The notes below the pieces were generated by a model. The model was not told the origin of the DNA. It searched no databases and saw only the letters and a list, made by a program, of their open reading frames with translations. Made by a program: the position numbers and the translations under genes. Positions 6,189 through 6,754 of a DNA stretch of 6,754 bases are shown here, in pieces; within the stretch, counting starts at the first letter, position 1, and every line of letters begins with the position of its first letter. The stretch covers positions 1 to 6,754 of the forward strand of contig WRHA01000312.1 in NCBI GenBank assembly GCA_009783395.1. The letters are read 5' to 3'. Source of the DNA: Defluviitaleaceae bacterium (GTDB taxonomy: Bacteria > Bacillota > Clostridia > Lachnospirales > WQUN01).

Positions 6189-6217
6189 TAAGGCGATCTA
6201 TGTAAATGAAGAAACGC

Positions 6218-6265
6218 AAAAAAAATCGGTGCGGGTAGTGACACTACCCGCACCGATTTTTTTTT
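6218..6265. terminator. Strong intrinsic terminator at the end of the aspS-gatCAB operon
   Basis: A 15-bp perfect stem, 6225-6239 with 6243-6257, encloses the 3-base loop GAC. It is flanked by A8 (6218-6225) and T9 (6257-6265), so the stem can extend by further A-T pairs. The symmetric A and T runs would let it work in both directions. It begins 29 bases after the gatB stop and closes the operon. Confidence 0.95.
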
Positions 6266-6334
6266 AGACCAGAAAACTGCATCCGGCTTCGAGACGAACA
6301 TTTCGCTCCCCACCATATGTCCACGGTGTCCAAT

Positions 6335-6357
6335 GCACGCTTGGCGTGCTTTTTTTT
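6335..6357 (+). terminator. Second intrinsic terminator-like hairpin
   Basis: GCACGC 6335-6340 and GCGTGC 6344-6349 form a perfect 6-bp stem around the loop TTG, followed by eight T residues (6350-6357). It lies 70 bases past the operon terminator. It could back up that terminator or end a short unidentified transcript from the 6266-6334 segment. Confidence 0.75.
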
Positions 6358-6421
6358 CAAATTACATTGAAATTCTACAAACTTTCGGATTGTATACGAC
6401 AATTTTCTGTGATATGCTCGT

Positions 6422-6447
6422 TAAAATCCGAAAATGTGCGTCGACTA
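6422..6447 (+). promoter_or_regulatory. Possible sigma-D (sigma-28) promoter for the receptor gene
   Basis: TAAA 6422-6425 is followed after 14 bases by GTCGACTA (6440-6447), which matches 5 of 8 bases of GCCGATAA. Receptor genes are frequent sigma-28 targets, and the site lies about 45 bases before the small ORF. The match is weak and could be chance in AT-rich DNA. Confidence 0.2.
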
Positions 6448-6493
6448 TAAAAACTTCGTTTAAAAAACTGTACCTTTTTTGGATAGGGGGATT

Positions 6494-6553
6494 ATGCAAA
6501 ACTCCAAAAAGAGAAGGGAGGCAGGAGTTGAAATATACTCCGCGGAGCTATGA
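6494..6553 (+). CDS. Possible 19-aa leader ORF coupled to the chemotaxis receptor gene
   Basis: ATG 6494 is preceded by AGGGGG (6485-6490) at a short 3-base gap. It opens a frame reading MQNSKKRREAGVEIYSAEL, ending at TGA 6551-6553. That stop overlaps the receptor ATG (6550-6552) as ATGA, the layout of translational coupling. The receptor start itself has only CGGAG 3 bases upstream, so it may rely on ribosomes finishing this ORF. The peptide is basic in its first half and matches nothing I recognise. Purine-rich, Shine-Dalgarno-like repeats lie inside it (6512-6526). The alternative is that it is chance and only the receptor is translated. Confidence 0.35.
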   Translation: MQNSKKRREAGVEIYSAEL

Positions 6554-6754
6554 TTAAAAATATGAAGATTAGGAACAAACTGTTTTTGGGGTTTGCCATT
6601 GTATTGGCAATCACCGCCATTATTGCAATTTATGGCGGAAACCGAGTTTTGCACGTCGACGAAGAATACACCTACGCAATGAGTTTCCCCATGGAGCGGT
6701 GGGATACCCTTAGTCAGCTTTCGAACGAATTGGTGAACTCGAGGCGATTGTTAA
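6550..6754 (+). CDS. Methyl-accepting chemotaxis protein, N-terminal 68 residues (runs past window end)
   Basis: The frame is open from ATG 6550 to the window end. It starts with a short basic stretch, MIKNMKIRNK, and then a hydrophobic membrane segment at about residues 11-28 (LFLGFAIVLAITAIIAIY). A polar region follows, HVDEEYTYAMSFPMERWD then LVNSRRLL, which looks like the first helix of a four-helix-bundle periplasmic ligand domain. MKIR.KL..GF before a membrane segment is typical of bacterial chemotaxis receptors. A histidine kinase with the same kind of sensor cannot be excluded, because the signalling part lies outside the window. The start could also be ATG 6562 (MKIRNKL). ATG 6550 is chosen for its ATGA overlap with the small upstream ORF. 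Its promoter should lie in 6358-6480, downstream of the two terminators. Confidence 0.72.
   Translation, partial: MIKNMKIRNKLFLGFAIVLAITAIIAIYGGNRVLHVDEEYTYAMSFPMERWDTLSQLSNELVNSRRLL

Larger units (their letters stand above)
6266..6493. other. Intergenic stretch between the gat operon and the chemotaxis receptor
   Basis: About 230 bases hold no convincing protein gene on either strand. The first ~70 bases, up to the second terminator-like hairpin, are GC-rich and match no RNA family I recognise. The rest, 6358-6480, is AT-rich and must hold the promoter of the downstream genes. A weak sigma-A-like pair is TTGTAT 6390-6395 and TATGCT 6413-6418 with a 17-base spacer. I do not see the conserved GEMM c-di-GMP aptamer motifs that often precede receptors of this kind. 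Confidence 0.6.

Noticed and set aside
5987..6316. Minus-strand frame with a GGGGAG site ahead of an internal ATG near 6301
   Set aside because: It would have to be translated through the operon terminator stem and then antisense to gatB, and its product resembles no family.
6266..6480. c-di-GMP (GEMM) riboswitch ahead of the chemotaxis receptor
   Set aside because: The conserved aptamer motifs are not visible on the + strand. The only clear structures are two terminator-like hairpins.
6333..6557. 74-codon plus-strand frame running through the second terminator hairpin
   Set aside because: It starts at the terminator stem, has no good ribosome site, and its product is low-complexity with no family resemblance. 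The 19-codon frame at 6494 has better signals.
1..6754. CRISPR array, insertion sequence, tRNA or rRNA gene, or phage attachment site
   Set aside because: I saw no spaced direct repeats, transposase frame, terminal inverted repeats or tRNA cloverleaf in the window.

Overview
The window reads as chromosome of a spore-forming, probably motile Clostridia-type Firmicute of moderate GC. The reasons are the tail of the sporulation protein YunB, a T-box riboswitch, an indirect tRNA amidation operon, strong AGGAGG-type ribosome binding sites and the start of a chemotaxis receptor. Every supported gene is on the + strand. No genus can be named from this sequence.

Layout. 1-270: 3' part of yunB, which stops right after the conserved GINQT motif. 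299-1375: type I L-asparaginase family protein. 1389-1417: a good sigma-A promoter. 1424-1650: T-box leader with an AAC (Asn) specifier, a UGGC bulge and an intrinsic terminator. 1669-6188: aspS-gatC-gatA-gatB, tightly packed, with a same-frame gatC/gatA gap and an ATGA gatA/gatB overlap. 6218-6265: a strong terminator. 6266-6493: intergenic DNA with a second terminator-like hairpin. 6494-6553: a possible 19-codon ORF coupled to the gene after it. 6550 to the end: the N-terminus of a methyl-accepting chemotaxis protein.

How the genes work together. The aspS-gat operon is wired for indirect Asn-tRNA(Asn) synthesis. An AspRS with a non-discriminating mark (His33) would charge tRNA(Asn) with Asp, and GatB would activate and amidate it. 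The leader appears to sense uncharged tRNA(Asn), so the operon would be made when Asn-tRNA(Asn) is short.

The main surprise is GatA. It is a continuous 347-codon gene, yet it lacks the usual N-terminal ~70 residues and the glycine/serine-rich amidase signature, and all three residues of the Lys-cisSer-Ser triad align with other residues. It looks like a pseudoenzyme that keeps a structural role. Since GatB and GatC look intact, ammonia must come from elsewhere. The asparaginase-family gene directly upstream is an obvious candidate, by analogy with archaeal GatDE, where an asparaginase-like subunit (GatD) feeds a GatB homologue (GatE). That link is inference from gene order and homology. It is the most interesting hypothesis in the window.
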